In this document: in pieces, positions 1 to 9,469 of the stretch | Layout of the letters: the number at the start of each line of letters is the position of its first letter | How positions within the stretch are numbered: the stretch's first letter is position 1 | Assembly (NCBI GenBank): GCA_026710045.1 | Contig: JAPORU010000176.1 | Coordinates: 16,832 to 80,831 of the forward strand | Length of the DNA: 64,000 nucleotides | Reading direction: 5' to 3' | Source: Aestuariivita sp. | Lineage (GTDB): Bacteria; Pseudomonadota; Alphaproteobacteria; Rhodobacterales; Rhodobacteraceae | Notes under the pieces: model-generated | Seen by the model: the letters and a program-made list of their open reading frames with translations, nothing else | What the model was told of the DNA's origin: nothing | The model's database searches: none | Program-made: the position numbers and the translations under genes

Positions 1-1161
1 CCAACCACGACCCGATTTGGCCGCCATATCGGCTAACCAATTCGGGTCAAGTTCACGCCCTCTGTACGCCTCGAGGAATTCCCGACGATTGATACGCGCA
101 AGATCTGCTAACTTGCCGATCTTACCATCAATACCGATCAATCGATTGTTGATTCCATAAAGCTGGTCAATCAACTGCTCAATTCGATTGTTGTGAAGAT
201 GCAAACCGTTGACCAATTCAACGATTTCCATGCGTAAGCCTTGATAGTGTTTTTCATCCTTATTGGAAAAAGACTGGCCTTCGTTCATGGTCGCAGAAAT
301 ACGGCTGACCTGCATATCGCGCAATTCAGCATACACGGCCTCAATACGTGCAAGTCGGTTCAAGACATCATCACGAACAACCGCTTCCATGCCGGCGAGA
401 GATAAACTGCCCTTGTCCGGTTCCTCTTCCTCATCCTCATCGTCCGAAATGATCGGGTTGCCGTCAGCATCGAGGTCCTGTTCTCCCTCATCATCCTCCA
501 CATCATCATTATCAGCAACTTGATCACGATCGCTAAAATCTTCCGTATCTAGAAATTCGTCTTCATCCTCGAATTCACTCTCGTCGACATCATAGCCTGA
601 GAACGTTGTTTCCAAATCAATAACTTCACGCAACTGGATATCTTCACTTAAGAGTTCTGACCGCCAGACAATAATAGCCTGAAACGTCATCGGACTCTCA
701 CAAAGTCCGGCGATCATTGTTCCTTTGCCGGATTCAATTCGTTTGGCGATAGCGATCTCACCTTCACGGCTCAACAATTCCACCGAACTCATGTCACGGA
801 GATACATACGTACCGGATCATCCGTTCGATCCAGCTTAACACGGCCCTTCGAACCCGCTGTTAATTCGCGAGAACCGGTCATTGTAAGATGCGTCATTGA
901 GGTTTTCTTCTCCTCAACCTCAACATCCTCGTTTTCAATGATATTGATGCCCATTTCGCCGAGCATTGACATCACATCTTCAACCTGTTCGGAATTTACA
1001 CGTCCCTGCGGCAGAACCTTGTTCAATTGTTCGTAAGTAATGTACCCTTTCTGTCGCGCCGCGTTGATCATTGTCTTAATGTCGGCGGCACTGACTTTTA
1101 CAGAAAGCTCGGATTCCTGATGATCCGACTTCGCTTTTGTACGTGTAACGTCTTTGGTCAT
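1..1161 (-). CDS. rpoD: RNA polymerase primary sigma factor RpoD (partial, C-terminus beyond the window)
   Basis: Housekeeping sigma-70 factor that directs core RNA polymerase to most promoters. The visible 387 codons hold the N-terminal half: a region 1.1-like start with KTMINAARQKGYITYEQLNK, the region 1.2 signature DDPVRMYLRDM, then a long acidic Asp/Glu-rich insert typical of the non-conserved region of proteobacterial RpoD. The regions 2-4 that bind DNA lie beyond position 1. The ATG at 1159-1161 is preceded by a strong Shine-Dalgarno (GGGAGGG, about six bases upstream). It follows dnaG on the same strand with a gap of about 110 bp, the usual alphaproteobacterial macromolecular-synthesis order. 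The annotation is secure; only completeness is limited by the window edge. Confidence 0.95.
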   Translation of the reverse strand, partial: MTKDVTRTKAKSDHQESELSVKVSAADIKTMINAARQKGYITYEQLNKVLPQGRVNSEQVEDVMSMLGEMGINIIENEDVEVEEKKTSMTHLTMTGSRELTAGSKGRVKLDRTDDPVRMYLRDMSSVELLSREGEIAIAKRIESGKGTMIAGLCESPMTFQAIIVWRSELLSEDIQLREVIDLETTFSGYDVDESEFEDEDEFLDTEDFSDRDQVADNDDVEDDEGEQDLDADGNPIISDDEDEEEEPDKGSLSLAGMEAVVRDDVLNRLARIEAVYAELRDMQVSRISATMNEGQSFSNKDEKHYQGLRMEIVELVNGLHLHNNRIEQLIDQLYGINNRLIGIDGKIGKLADLARINRREFLEAYRGRELDPNWLADMAAKSGRGW

Positions 1162-1273
1162 TCAACCCTCCCGACATCCCGTCAACTGGACGCACCCTGA
1201 TTCGATCGTCGAACAAACGTCATTATGGGTAAACTTCATTTATAGGAATGACAACTTACGTAAGAAACTGAAA

Positions 1274-3193
1274 TCACCCTTTGGTATTGAGCATTCTCTT
1301 CATGTAATCTTCTAATTCCTCACGTTCACAGCGCTTGATACGAACCCCATTTCGACCCATAACATGCTCCTCCTCATCCTCATTCAATATTTGCATGGCT
1401 CGATTCTTGGTATCAACCGCACCGCGCAAACGAATAAGGGCAACATCATCATCGGCATTGTTGACGATAACGTCCTCAGCCTCAAGCGTCTCTGTTCTCA
1501 AACACCGACGAGCTTCCAGTTTCGTTAACTCCTCGGAGACCGTCTTACGCGCAAAGTCCTCATTCACTGAGAGCCCTAAAGTTGACAGAACTCGAACATG
1601 GTAAGAAGAGAACAACTTTTCAAGGGTATCTTCGCCCAGTTCCTCAGAAATTTCTACACGCAAATTGATCTCAGAATTGTTACAGACACGCAATATGATA
1701 TTTCGTAACGTCGGATGCGCCGGACCCACACACGACATGCTGGCAATTCGTGACTCAAATTCAGATACGAGTTCTGGCCACTCGATTAATGCCGCAAAAA
1801 TAGCGGACTCCGGGATATACTCTATATCTGCCGCAGCACGCGCCAGAGCTGAGTTGCGCGCCATCGACGTAACCATGGACGTCGATGACGTTCCCAATTC
1901 AAACCGTTTGGTACGAAAAAAATTCCAGCAGAATTCCCTAATTTCCTTCCTGTAGTAACCGCGAATAACAGGGTCACGGATTTGATCGGTCTGCGCGATC
2001 AAAGATTTTTCTAATCGAGCCTTTCGCTCAGGACTATCAAATTTCTGTCCTTCGGTCTCACATTGAATCAAGAACTGAATCATGGGGATCGCACTGTCCA
2101 AGATCGACTGCATTGCAGCGAAACCATCGCTGCGAATTACGTCGTCTGGATCTTTCCCCTCAGGCAAAGTCGCAAATTGGAGACTTTGCCCTGTGGCCAA
2201 TATGGGTAAAGCCTGGTGAATGGTTCGCAAGGCCGCACGGGTGCCTGCATCATCGCCATCAAGCGCCACAATAGGTTCTGCCGCCAACCGCCAAAGCAAT
2301 CGAAGTTGATGTTCAGTTATAGCGGTCCCTAACGGCGCACACGTTGCCTCAAACCCTGCCTCCGAGAGAGCAATAACATCCATATACCCCTCAGCAACAA
2401 CCAGTGGCTGACCGTCTCTAACAGCGCGTCGTGCTGCCAAATAATTGTAGAGATTATATCCTTTTGAAAAAAGCTCTGTTTCTGGAGAATTGATATATTT
2501 TGCCACGTCATTGCTGTCGAGTGCTCGTCCTCCAAATGCAATGATGCGGTCCTGCGTATCACGAATGGGAAAGATAATTCGATCTCGGAAAACATCATAG
2601 GGTGCATGTGAAGGCGTCGATGTTTTGGCAAGCCCTGCAGCGCAAATGAGATCTTTATTAACACCCATGCCGATCAGGTGATCCCACAGACACCTCCAGG
2701 AATTGGGGGCGTAACCAATGCCCCAACGTTCTATCGCCTCTGGCTTTAAGCTTCGGTTACCCAAATATGTGAGAGCTCGTTTCCCAGATTCCGTTCGCAG
2801 TTGAGAGCGAAAATACACGGCCGCCTGCTCAATAACACTGTAGAGATCATTATAGAGCTTCACTTTCTCCTGCGCATCTTTATCGCGAACAGGAACCTCT
2901 ATTCCAGCTTCCTGTGCGAGCTGCTTCACCGCCTCCATAAAGTTCAAATTGTCAATCTCTTGAACAAATTTGAGAGTGTTTCCACTCGCACCACATCCAA
3001 AACAATGGTAGAAACCCTTTGAATCATCGACATGGAAGGACGGGGTGTTTTCTTGATGAAATGGGCAACATGCCCACATATCGCCTTTCCTCGGATTTGA
3101 TTTTCGGGTGTCCCAATTCACTCTTCGCCCAACCACCTGAACGATTGACAATCGGCGATTCAATTCATCAAGAAAACTGGGTGGCAAAATCAT
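1274..3193 (-). CDS. dnaG: DNA primase DnaG
   Basis: Makes the RNA primers for chromosomal replication. The 639-residue protein has the normal order: an N-terminal CHC2 zinc-binding domain (CCPFHQ near residue 42, then CFGCGASG), the catalytic TOPRIM core (VVAEGYMDVIAL, then ALDGDDAGTRAA for the metal-binding acidic residues), and a DnaB-interacting C-terminal region. Length fits the family. It starts at ATG 3191-3193 without a strong Shine-Dalgarno and leads into rpoD. In many alphaproteobacteria a GatB/YqeY gene sits just upstream; here that gene is about 39 kb away (42524-42988) in the same orientation, and the next upstream gene is the exonuclease-RecQ-UvrD fusion, also on the minus strand. 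Confidence 0.97.
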   Translation of the reverse strand: MILPPSFLDELNRRLSIVQVVGRRVNWDTRKSNPRKGDMWACCPFHQENTPSFHVDDSKGFYHCFGCGASGNTLKFVQEIDNLNFMEAVKQLAQEAGIEVPVRDKDAQEKVKLYNDLYSVIEQAAVYFRSQLRTESGKRALTYLGNRSLKPEAIERWGIGYAPNSWRCLWDHLIGMGVNKDLICAAGLAKTSTPSHAPYDVFRDRIIFPIRDTQDRIIAFGGRALDSNDVAKYINSPETELFSKGYNLYNYLAARRAVRDGQPLVVAEGYMDVIALSEAGFEATCAPLGTAITEHQLRLLWRLAAEPIVALDGDDAGTRAALRTIHQALPILATGQSLQFATLPEGKDPDDVIRSDGFAAMQSILDSAIPMIQFLIQCETEGQKFDSPERKARLEKSLIAQTDQIRDPVIRGYYRKEIREFCWNFFRTKRFELGTSSTSMVTSMARNSALARAAADIEYIPESAIFAALIEWPELVSEFESRIASMSCVGPAHPTLRNIILRVCNNSEINLRVEISEELGEDTLEKLFSSYHVRVLSTLGLSVNEDFARKTVSEELTKLEARRCLRTETLEAEDVIVNNADDDVALIRLRGAVDTKNRAMQILNEDEEEHVMGRNGVRIKRCEREELEDYMKRMLNTKG

Positions 3194-3584
3194 GGTTTGA
3201 ATCTTACCCGATGACGGCCCCTTGAAAAAGAAGAAAGATCAACAAGAAGCTCATATATCGAAAGATGCGCTCCAACGGACAATGGAAAGCGCACCGCATG
3301 CGCGGCAAGGATGAACCAACATCCCTATGGAAACATTTGAAAATCCAACGTGCAGCAATCGACCATATCACATGCCACATGCGTGTCCACAGGCTTATTT
3401 TCGGACATCGGCGGAGCCATCGCAACGAGCCACCCGCTGAAAATTGTTTCACGACAAGTTCAACGTATCCGCAATCGCACAACCCAGACGCCTTTGAACA
3501 AAAGGCATCCTGCAAATCAACGCTGTCATCTCCGCAACCAACATTCCGCTTCATGAGGTGATGCGGCCGATCATCCTACCGCGT
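3194..3584. other. Gap upstream of dnaG, no gene called
   Basis: About 390 bp between the dnaG start and the stop codon of the exonuclease-RecQ-UvrD gene. It must carry the dnaG promoter, since the upstream gene ends here. Short open frames exist on both strands, but none has a recognisable motif and those on opposite strands mirror each other. This is one edge of the region separating dnaG from GatB/YqeY. Confidence 0.4.
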
Positions 3585-6500
3585 TCACGAGGCTTGGAAC
3601 ACCAGCTCCGGAACAACCACCTCCCATGAATCCCGTCTCAAGGTGTAATCAAATGCATCATCCCCGTCTTCTTTGTTCCAACGAAGAATTGCAGCAACCT
3701 CCCCGCTTGCGAACTTGGTTCCAGACGGAGGTCCAAACTTTTTCGCCATGCGACCGAGACTTCGACCTCGTCCGTCCGTCATATGCCACTGGCCATGCGC
3801 ATGAACCAAGTTCATCGCGTCTCCTACCTGAGCTTCTGCGATTGCACTTAATACGGGATGACGCGCGCCTTGGCGACCCGGAAAGGACAGATCGACCATG
3901 CGTGCCTCAGCGGACCGGAAGTAGCGTCGTGGATTAGGGAACGTTGTAAGATCAGGCGTTACAGATCGAATGATGATCGCCGATGATCGCATGGGCAGGT
4001 ATTCGTGGTTGCCGTTGCTCATCACAATCAGATTGCGCCGTGCCCGAGTCATAGCAACATAGAACAATCGCCGTGGAGCGGCCTGATCTTCGTTACGAGA
4101 GGGACGTTCCCAACCGCCGTCCAAAATCACCACATCATCAAATTCGAGCCCCTTCGCACGGTGTGCGGTAAGAAGCTTCAAACCACGCTGTGCACCCCGA
4201 GCCTCTCGAGACCATTCGGCGAGCCATTCGATGACATTGGCTGCCGGTATGTTACGATCATCAATCTCCCGAGCGAGCGCTTCTAATCCCTCACCAATTT
4301 GGTTTGTCCAACGGGAACGTGGCAGGGCATTCAATATATCAGTGAGATCAGACATTGAGACGACACGACTGTAGTCTTCGCGAAGTGCTGCGATGAACGT
4401 TTGCATTTCGCGCATCCGCCACAGGCTAGGCAGCTGTTCATTTGCAACCTCAACCGCGATATTCCGCGCCTCTGCAAAGTCTCGAACGGGCGCAAGCTTG
4501 CTCCAGTCGCGTGAGATAATGGCAGCTTTTGACCAGGTCCAGTCCGGAATCAATTGAGACAGGCGCACCAATTCATCAATCGCCGCCATTGCTTGGGCAT
4601 CGTTCCCGACAGGACACTTCAGAATCTGGACGCGACCGCGCGCGACGGGATCAAGCGCCGCCATTTTACCACCTGGCGGTTCACTTCGCCTGCCCTGATC
4701 CACCGTTATATCGTGCCCCGTCTTCATCCTATCGACCGCCTGTTCAATGACGGTGTTCGCCGCAGAAATGATGTTGTCCGTTGAACGATAGTTCTCCGTC
4801 AGAAAGACAGGTTTGGCAGAATAATCCTCTTCGAACTGACGAATATGCCGGATCGAGGCACCCGCGAATGAATAAATATTCTGATCATCATCTCCCACCG
4901 CAAAGAGACTGATGCGAAGGTCAGGGTCATCGAGGCTTCGACCAGCCACCGCCGAAATCAGAGCATACTCCTGCGGGCCAACGTCTTGATATTCGTCAAC
5001 CAAAAGCCAGCGGTATCCCTGTATCAACGTATCTCGCAACGACTCGGCCGCAATCTTGTCCATTCCATCACCCCGCAGAAGTCGCGCCGCCTCCATCAAG
5101 AGCGTGTCAAAATCTGGGTTTTCGGCAGACGCAATTCCGGCAAAAGTCGCGCCCACAAGCCGCATCGCCAGGGAGTGAATGGTCGAAACAGTTACAAAGC
5201 GTGTTTCATCCCCGATCAAGGTGTGCAAGCGTTCGCAGATTTGAGCGGCGGCATGCCGATTGTAAGCAAGCACCAAAATGCCTTTCGGATCTTCCCGCTT
5301 AACCTTAACCAGATAGGCAATGCGATGCACCAAGACTCGGGTTTTTCCCGAACCAGGGCCAGCGAGAACAAGGACGTTGGTTTGCTCACGATCATCCCGC
5401 ACAATGTGCTCTTGCGCGGTATTACCCAACGACTTAACGATGCAATTCCATGTATCACCCGTTGCTTGCCTGCGAAATTCCGTACCGCGACCTGGCATCC
5501 ACCGCCGTGTGAATGCGTCACGCTCCAGCACAAAATAATCACTGGCAAATCGTTCAGCGTCATCAATGCTTTCAAGGCCCTTCTCGGCATAGGCAGCCAT
5601 GACATGCGTCTGAATGGTTTGCTCCGTATAGTGCTCTTCAAGCGGCGTAAAATCTTGAACCGTAAAGTTTCCACCCTTGGGATTGAGGTGAAGTGTTATT
5701 GCGGGTCGAAAGACCGAAAGGCCCCTACCAAGCGTTACGATTTCCTGTTCATGCAACCAGAGAAGTGCGCGATCCATAAGCTTGTTAGGGTCGTTCACCG
5801 CTCCTCGAAGCAGAACGTCGCCATTAATCGCGGCCAGTAAACTGCCTAAGGTTGTTTCCACTGGAATGTCCTTGCCGCGAACCCCTTTGGGAGCCGTCTT
5901 GATCAAGTGCGAAAGGAGGCGGTTGGCTCCGTAGCGCCGTATGTCTGCAGTCTTATCGATCACCGACCAAGGACGCTGCAACCGAACAAACAGGTTTCCG
6001 CGTGCAGCCTTACGAATCTGCAAATTACCACGCCCACCGTCCATGTCTCGACCGTCTTGCGCCATACCCCTGAGCAGACCTTCGACAATGTCCGGTCTCA
6101 CCGTATTGTGACCCGCTTCTCGGAGCATCTGACTGGTTGTTGCCAGATTTAACGGCGTTGGCTCACCGTCTTCGGCGTCAGGCGCTTCCTCCCGCAACAT
6201 TGAAACAAGCTGCACTTCGAGCTTCGCAACCTTCTCAAACCGGGCTCGCGAAGCATTCTCGACTCCAACATGTATGAAAATCGTAATGTTGGTATCGTCA
6301 TTGGCAATGCCTAATGCTTCCAAATCGGTCAGTGCCTTTCGCAAGGCTGGCCCAATCAACCCACTCGCCCCGCTCAGATCATCGGTAGAAATACCTTCTT
6401 CAGAAGATGCGTTTATGATGTGCTGGACAAGTTTGAGAAGCTGTTGTCTCCGTATAGCGGTGATGTCCGCTCGGCCAAGAATGCACCTGGCTTGCTCAAT

Positions 6501-8696
6501 ATCCTTAACCAACAATGAAGCGGGAAATACCTGCACTCGGTTCTCCTCACGCCGAAGGAGCTTTGATTCCTCAAGCCATGCCACGGCTGTCTTGACCCGA
6601 GTGTCGTCCGTCGCTTTGTCACGCTGAAAGTCTTGATCCTTCTCTTCCTGGACGATTTCTCCCGATGTAGCGATGACTTCACCATCTTTGCGTGTTCGGC
6701 TGTCGAGCCGCCGAATGGCTTTCAGGATTGCCGCAATTTCGTGGCGTGCCAAGCGTGAACGGGCACTGAGGCGGAATTGACGATCAACATCATCGATACT
6801 GAAGAGAAGAGAGCATTGGGCCGGGCTTTGATCGCGTCCGGCCCGACCTGCTTCTTGCAGATAGTTTTCGAGCGAGCCTGGAACGTCGCTGTGAATAACA
6901 AGACGAATATCGGGTTTGTCGATACCCATGCCAAACGCGTTGGTTGCCGCGATAACACGAAGATCACCAACTCGAAAGGCTTCCTGGATTTCGCGTTTTT
7001 CCTCGGCAGAAAGACCGGCATGATAACGCTCGGCGTCCAATCCCTGTTGCTGGAGGAACGCGGCAACCCTTTCTGTCGCACCGCGTGTTGCACAGTAGAC
7101 AACGGCCCCCGATGCACCAGTTTCGGGCAGATATTTCTCCAATCGATCGAGAATGTCAGCCATCTTGGTCGAGCGTTGAGTTGACAGGACCTCGAAACAC
7201 AAGTTCGAACGGGAGGCACCGCCGTCCAGCAAGGTCAATTCAAGCCCGAGCCGTTGTTTGAAGTGCCCTCGAATATCCTGAACAACGTCAGGCTTTGCCG
7301 TCGCCGTCAGACAAAGGACCGGAGCAACTTCTTCATCGGACCGTTCCTTGATGAAGCGACCAACGTACCGATAGTCCGGTCGAAAATCATGTCCCCATTT
7401 CGAGACGCAATGAGCCTCGTCCAGAACCCACAATCCGACGTCACGTTGAGCCAGCACCGAACGAACCGACATACTCCGCAGCTGTTCCGGTGAAATCAGC
7501 AGAATGGCTGCGTCACCCATGCGCACCTTGTCCAGCGCATCCTGGCGCTCCGGCAAAGAGAGCAATCCGTTGATTGTCACGGCCGAGGATATTCCCGCAC
7601 GTGCCAGACCCTGAACCTGATCCGCCATCAATGCGACAAGAGGAGAGATGACGACGGTCAGCGCTCCCGTCTTAGCAAAGCGGACAAGCGCCGGAATTTG
7701 ATAACAGATCGACTTACCGGTGCCCGTAGGTAGAATACCCAACAGGCTCTCACCGTTCATGGCACTTTCAACGATCCGCTCCTGCAACGGCCGCCCCATC
7801 TCATCGACCGGCTCGGGTCGGAAATTTTCAAACCCAAACCATCGATTGAGAGCCTGCTTCGGATCATTGTTCGTCCGACAATACACGCATTTCGGATCAC
7901 CACAGTTGGTATCCCTGAGAGTTCTCACAATACGCGACGCTTCTCGGAACTGCATGCGGACCCACGGCGACATGACCGAGCCGCCACCAGCCACAGAAAT
8001 CCACGACAAAGCATAGGCCATAGGCCAAGATAAACTCGTGTCATCAAGGCATTCGAGAGTGTGTTCAAGCATTGCGGCACACACATCTCCGTTCAATACG
8101 CGACGCATGGCATCTTCCGCTTCGCTCCGCCTTGGGATGTCGGCGGCACGGATTTCTGAGAACAACTGATCGAAGCCACGGCTGCTTGGTGCACGACAGC
8201 ACAAGTAATGATAAGCATTTAAGGCATCTGACGACTGTTTGTTCAGTCGGCGAAACTTAGTGATCTGTTTCTCCAGGACCTCAAACACAAGGCGTGCGTC
8301 AAACTCAGGATCATTGACATGCCCAGTTTGGAGACGCCCATCCTGGTAATGTTTAACAAGGGAGTGATACGGATTGCGCGGAAAAGCCAAAGGGTTAAGC
8401 CGAAGCGTATCAATGGGCGCTTCGACCAATTTTGCAAACCTGGGTGACGCCGCGATCAAATATGGTAAGTCATGGTGAAGAATGTTGTGCCCAATGACGT
8501 GATCGAAACCTCGGCAATAGTCATCCAGTATCGACAATCCCGTGTCGACATTGTCCGTGACAACCAGGCTTCGTTTCGCAGGATCACGCAAAACCGCCGC
8601 GAAGGCGAAGATCTTCGTTTTTCCGGGATCCACTTCGAGATCGATGGAAACACATCGATCAAGAATACACGGTTGCCTTCGGTCTGCGGTGTTCAT
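3585..8696 (-). CDS. Giant fusion: DEDD-like exonuclease domain, RecQ helicase, UvrD-type helicase
   Basis: The 1703-residue protein joins three nucleic-acid enzymes. Residues about 15-145 look like a DEDD-type 3'-5' exonuclease (SIDLE at 18-22, GHN at 69-71, D96, NDPEFDA around 128-134); the usual His of motif III is not clear. A Cys cluster follows (C265, C270, C273). Residues about 300-640 are a RecQ core: Walker A PTGTGKS at 323-329, DEAH at 426-429, QEAGRAGRD near 614. Residues about 1100-1560 are a UvrD/PcrA core: Walker A GPGSGKT at 1113-1119, DEYQD at 1234-1238, GDDDQNIYSFAGA, then AHRAKGLEFDDV. Start ATG at 8694-8696. It is divergent from the TOTE primase-helicase at 9470, which suggests joint function in DNA-directed conflict or repair (inference). 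Domain calls are confident; the biological role is not. Confidence 0.85.
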   Translation of the reverse strand: MNTADRRQPCILDRCVSIDLEVDPGKTKIFAFAAVLRDPAKRSLVVTDNVDTGLSILDDYCRGFDHVIGHNILHHDLPYLIAASPRFAKLVEAPIDTLRLNPLAFPRNPYHSLVKHYQDGRLQTGHVNDPEFDARLVFEVLEKQITKFRRLNKQSSDALNAYHYLCCRAPSSRGFDQLFSEIRAADIPRRSEAEDAMRRVLNGDVCAAMLEHTLECLDDTSLSWPMAYALSWISVAGGGSVMSPWVRMQFREASRIVRTLRDTNCGDPKCVYCRTNNDPKQALNRWFGFENFRPEPVDEMGRPLQERIVESAMNGESLLGILPTGTGKSICYQIPALVRFAKTGALTVVISPLVALMADQVQGLARAGISSAVTINGLLSLPERQDALDKVRMGDAAILLISPEQLRSMSVRSVLAQRDVGLWVLDEAHCVSKWGHDFRPDYRYVGRFIKERSDEEVAPVLCLTATAKPDVVQDIRGHFKQRLGLELTLLDGGASRSNLCFEVLSTQRSTKMADILDRLEKYLPETGASGAVVYCATRGATERVAAFLQQQGLDAERYHAGLSAEEKREIQEAFRVGDLRVIAATNAFGMGIDKPDIRLVIHSDVPGSLENYLQEAGRAGRDQSPAQCSLLFSIDDVDRQFRLSARSRLARHEIAAILKAIRRLDSRTRKDGEVIATSGEIVQEEKDQDFQRDKATDDTRVKTAVAWLEESKLLRREENRVQVFPASLLVKDIEQARCILGRADITAIRRQQLLKLVQHIINASSEEGISTDDLSGASGLIGPALRKALTDLEALGIANDDTNITIFIHVGVENASRARFEKVAKLEVQLVSMLREEAPDAEDGEPTPLNLATTSQMLREAGHNTVRPDIVEGLLRGMAQDGRDMDGGRGNLQIRKAARGNLFVRLQRPWSVIDKTADIRRYGANRLLSHLIKTAPKGVRGKDIPVETTLGSLLAAINGDVLLRGAVNDPNKLMDRALLWLHEQEIVTLGRGLSVFRPAITLHLNPKGGNFTVQDFTPLEEHYTEQTIQTHVMAAYAEKGLESIDDAERFASDYFVLERDAFTRRWMPGRGTEFRRQATGDTWNCIVKSLGNTAQEHIVRDDREQTNVLVLAGPGSGKTRVLVHRIAYLVKVKREDPKGILVLAYNRHAAAQICERLHTLIGDETRFVTVSTIHSLAMRLVGATFAGIASAENPDFDTLLMEAARLLRGDGMDKIAAESLRDTLIQGYRWLLVDEYQDVGPQEYALISAVAGRSLDDPDLRISLFAVGDDDQNIYSFAGASIRHIRQFEEDYSAKPVFLTENYRSTDNIISAANTVIEQAVDRMKTGHDITVDQGRRSEPPGGKMAALDPVARGRVQILKCPVGNDAQAMAAIDELVRLSQLIPDWTWSKAAIISRDWSKLAPVRDFAEARNIAVEVANEQLPSLWRMREMQTFIAALREDYSRVVSMSDLTDILNALPRSRWTNQIGEGLEALAREIDDRNIPAANVIEWLAEWSREARGAQRGLKLLTAHRAKGLEFDDVVILDGGWERPSRNEDQAAPRRLFYVAMTRARRNLIVMSNGNHEYLPMRSSAIIIRSVTPDLTTFPNPRRYFRSAEARMVDLSFPGRQGARHPVLSAIAEAQVGDAMNLVHAHGQWHMTDGRGRSLGRMAKKFGPPSGTKFASGEVAAILRWNKEDGDDAFDYTLRRDSWEVVVPELVFQAS

Positions 8697-9469
8697 TCCC
8701 GGTTCACCAACTGGCTTGCGTCAACCCTTTGAGGATACGTCTTTTTTGGCGAAAATATACACAAAGCGCGGCGATAGTGCAGCGAAGAGTTCTGAGGTCA
8801 CGGTACGCATATGGGATCTAACCGCACGTCCTCTTTTTCTGAGCCAGATGTCTTGCAAAGCCGACAACCAAAATGCCAAGGTTGAGCGTTCTTTCCCGAT
8901 CAGATGACGGTCGTAGCTGCACGGATAAGTCATAATGTTTGTACCTATTCATAGCATCGTCTGTTGCCCGGTAAGTCCATCTGAAGAAGGCTCCAAGAGG
9001 CGATAACATCACCTTGGAAAAAGTAAACTCTGATTGATAGAGGTTGGCAAAGAGCTGCTCGAAATGCAACAATTCGCCGTCCCATCTGCTAGGTATTTCA
9101 CAATTTTGAATGTCTGATTCTCTGCCATATCAACACAACACGCCTTTCGTTTCAATGTAGGATCGACAATATCTCACGATGCCAACAATACGAACATCTG
9201 GGTCGGAGCCGACCACGAACCTCTTTACAACTGCGCACGACATTCCAGAACACATGGACCACGGCAACAGCGCGGCCGAACTTGCATTTAAAATCGCCGC
9301 CCTTTGGATCGAATTGCGACGTCGCCCGAACGTCATGCCATTGACTTACTGCTCGGCGTATTCAAAGATTTCGAAATCCGTAGCCCATGGTCAACGGAAG
9401 AATCGACATGAATGATCGGTAATCACGTTTTCATGCTGAGATGAAAAAAGGCTTTAAGGTGTATCGCCA
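8697..9469. other. Divergent intergenic region with coding-like scraps
   Basis: 770 bp between the divergent helicase genes, long for a simple promoter region. The minus strand has coding-like stretches in two frames near 8820-9130, one starting MAENQTFKIVKYLADGT and another containing GELLHFEQLFANLY, neither giving a full protein. The plus strand has a two-frame remnant at 9179-9411, listed separately. These look like remains of small genes once lying between the two large ones. Promoters for both must lie here; I could not place convincing -35/-10 pairs. Confidence 0.35.
9179..9411 (+). pseudogene. Possible frameshifted small gene upstream of the TOTE primase
   Basis: One frame reads from ATG 9179 through GNSAAELAFKIAA, and a second frame then continues LDRIATSPERHAIDLLLGV to SPWSTEEST and a stop at 9409-9411. 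Each half looks protein-like and they meet near 9300, as expected from one lost or gained base. Together they would give a protein of about 77 residues ending some 60 bp before the TOTE gene. I do not recognise the family. It could also be chance; the antisense frame is similarly open. Confidence 0.25.

Noticed and set aside
263..1036. Ser/Thr-rich plus-strand frames at the start of the window
   Set aside because: They mirror the acidic Asp/Glu-rich insert of rpoD on the other strand.
4986..5840. A 284-codon plus-strand open frame inside the exonuclease-RecQ-UvrD gene
   Set aside because: It is antisense to the UvrD-type helicase motifs and shows no motif of its own; the real gene is on the minus strand.
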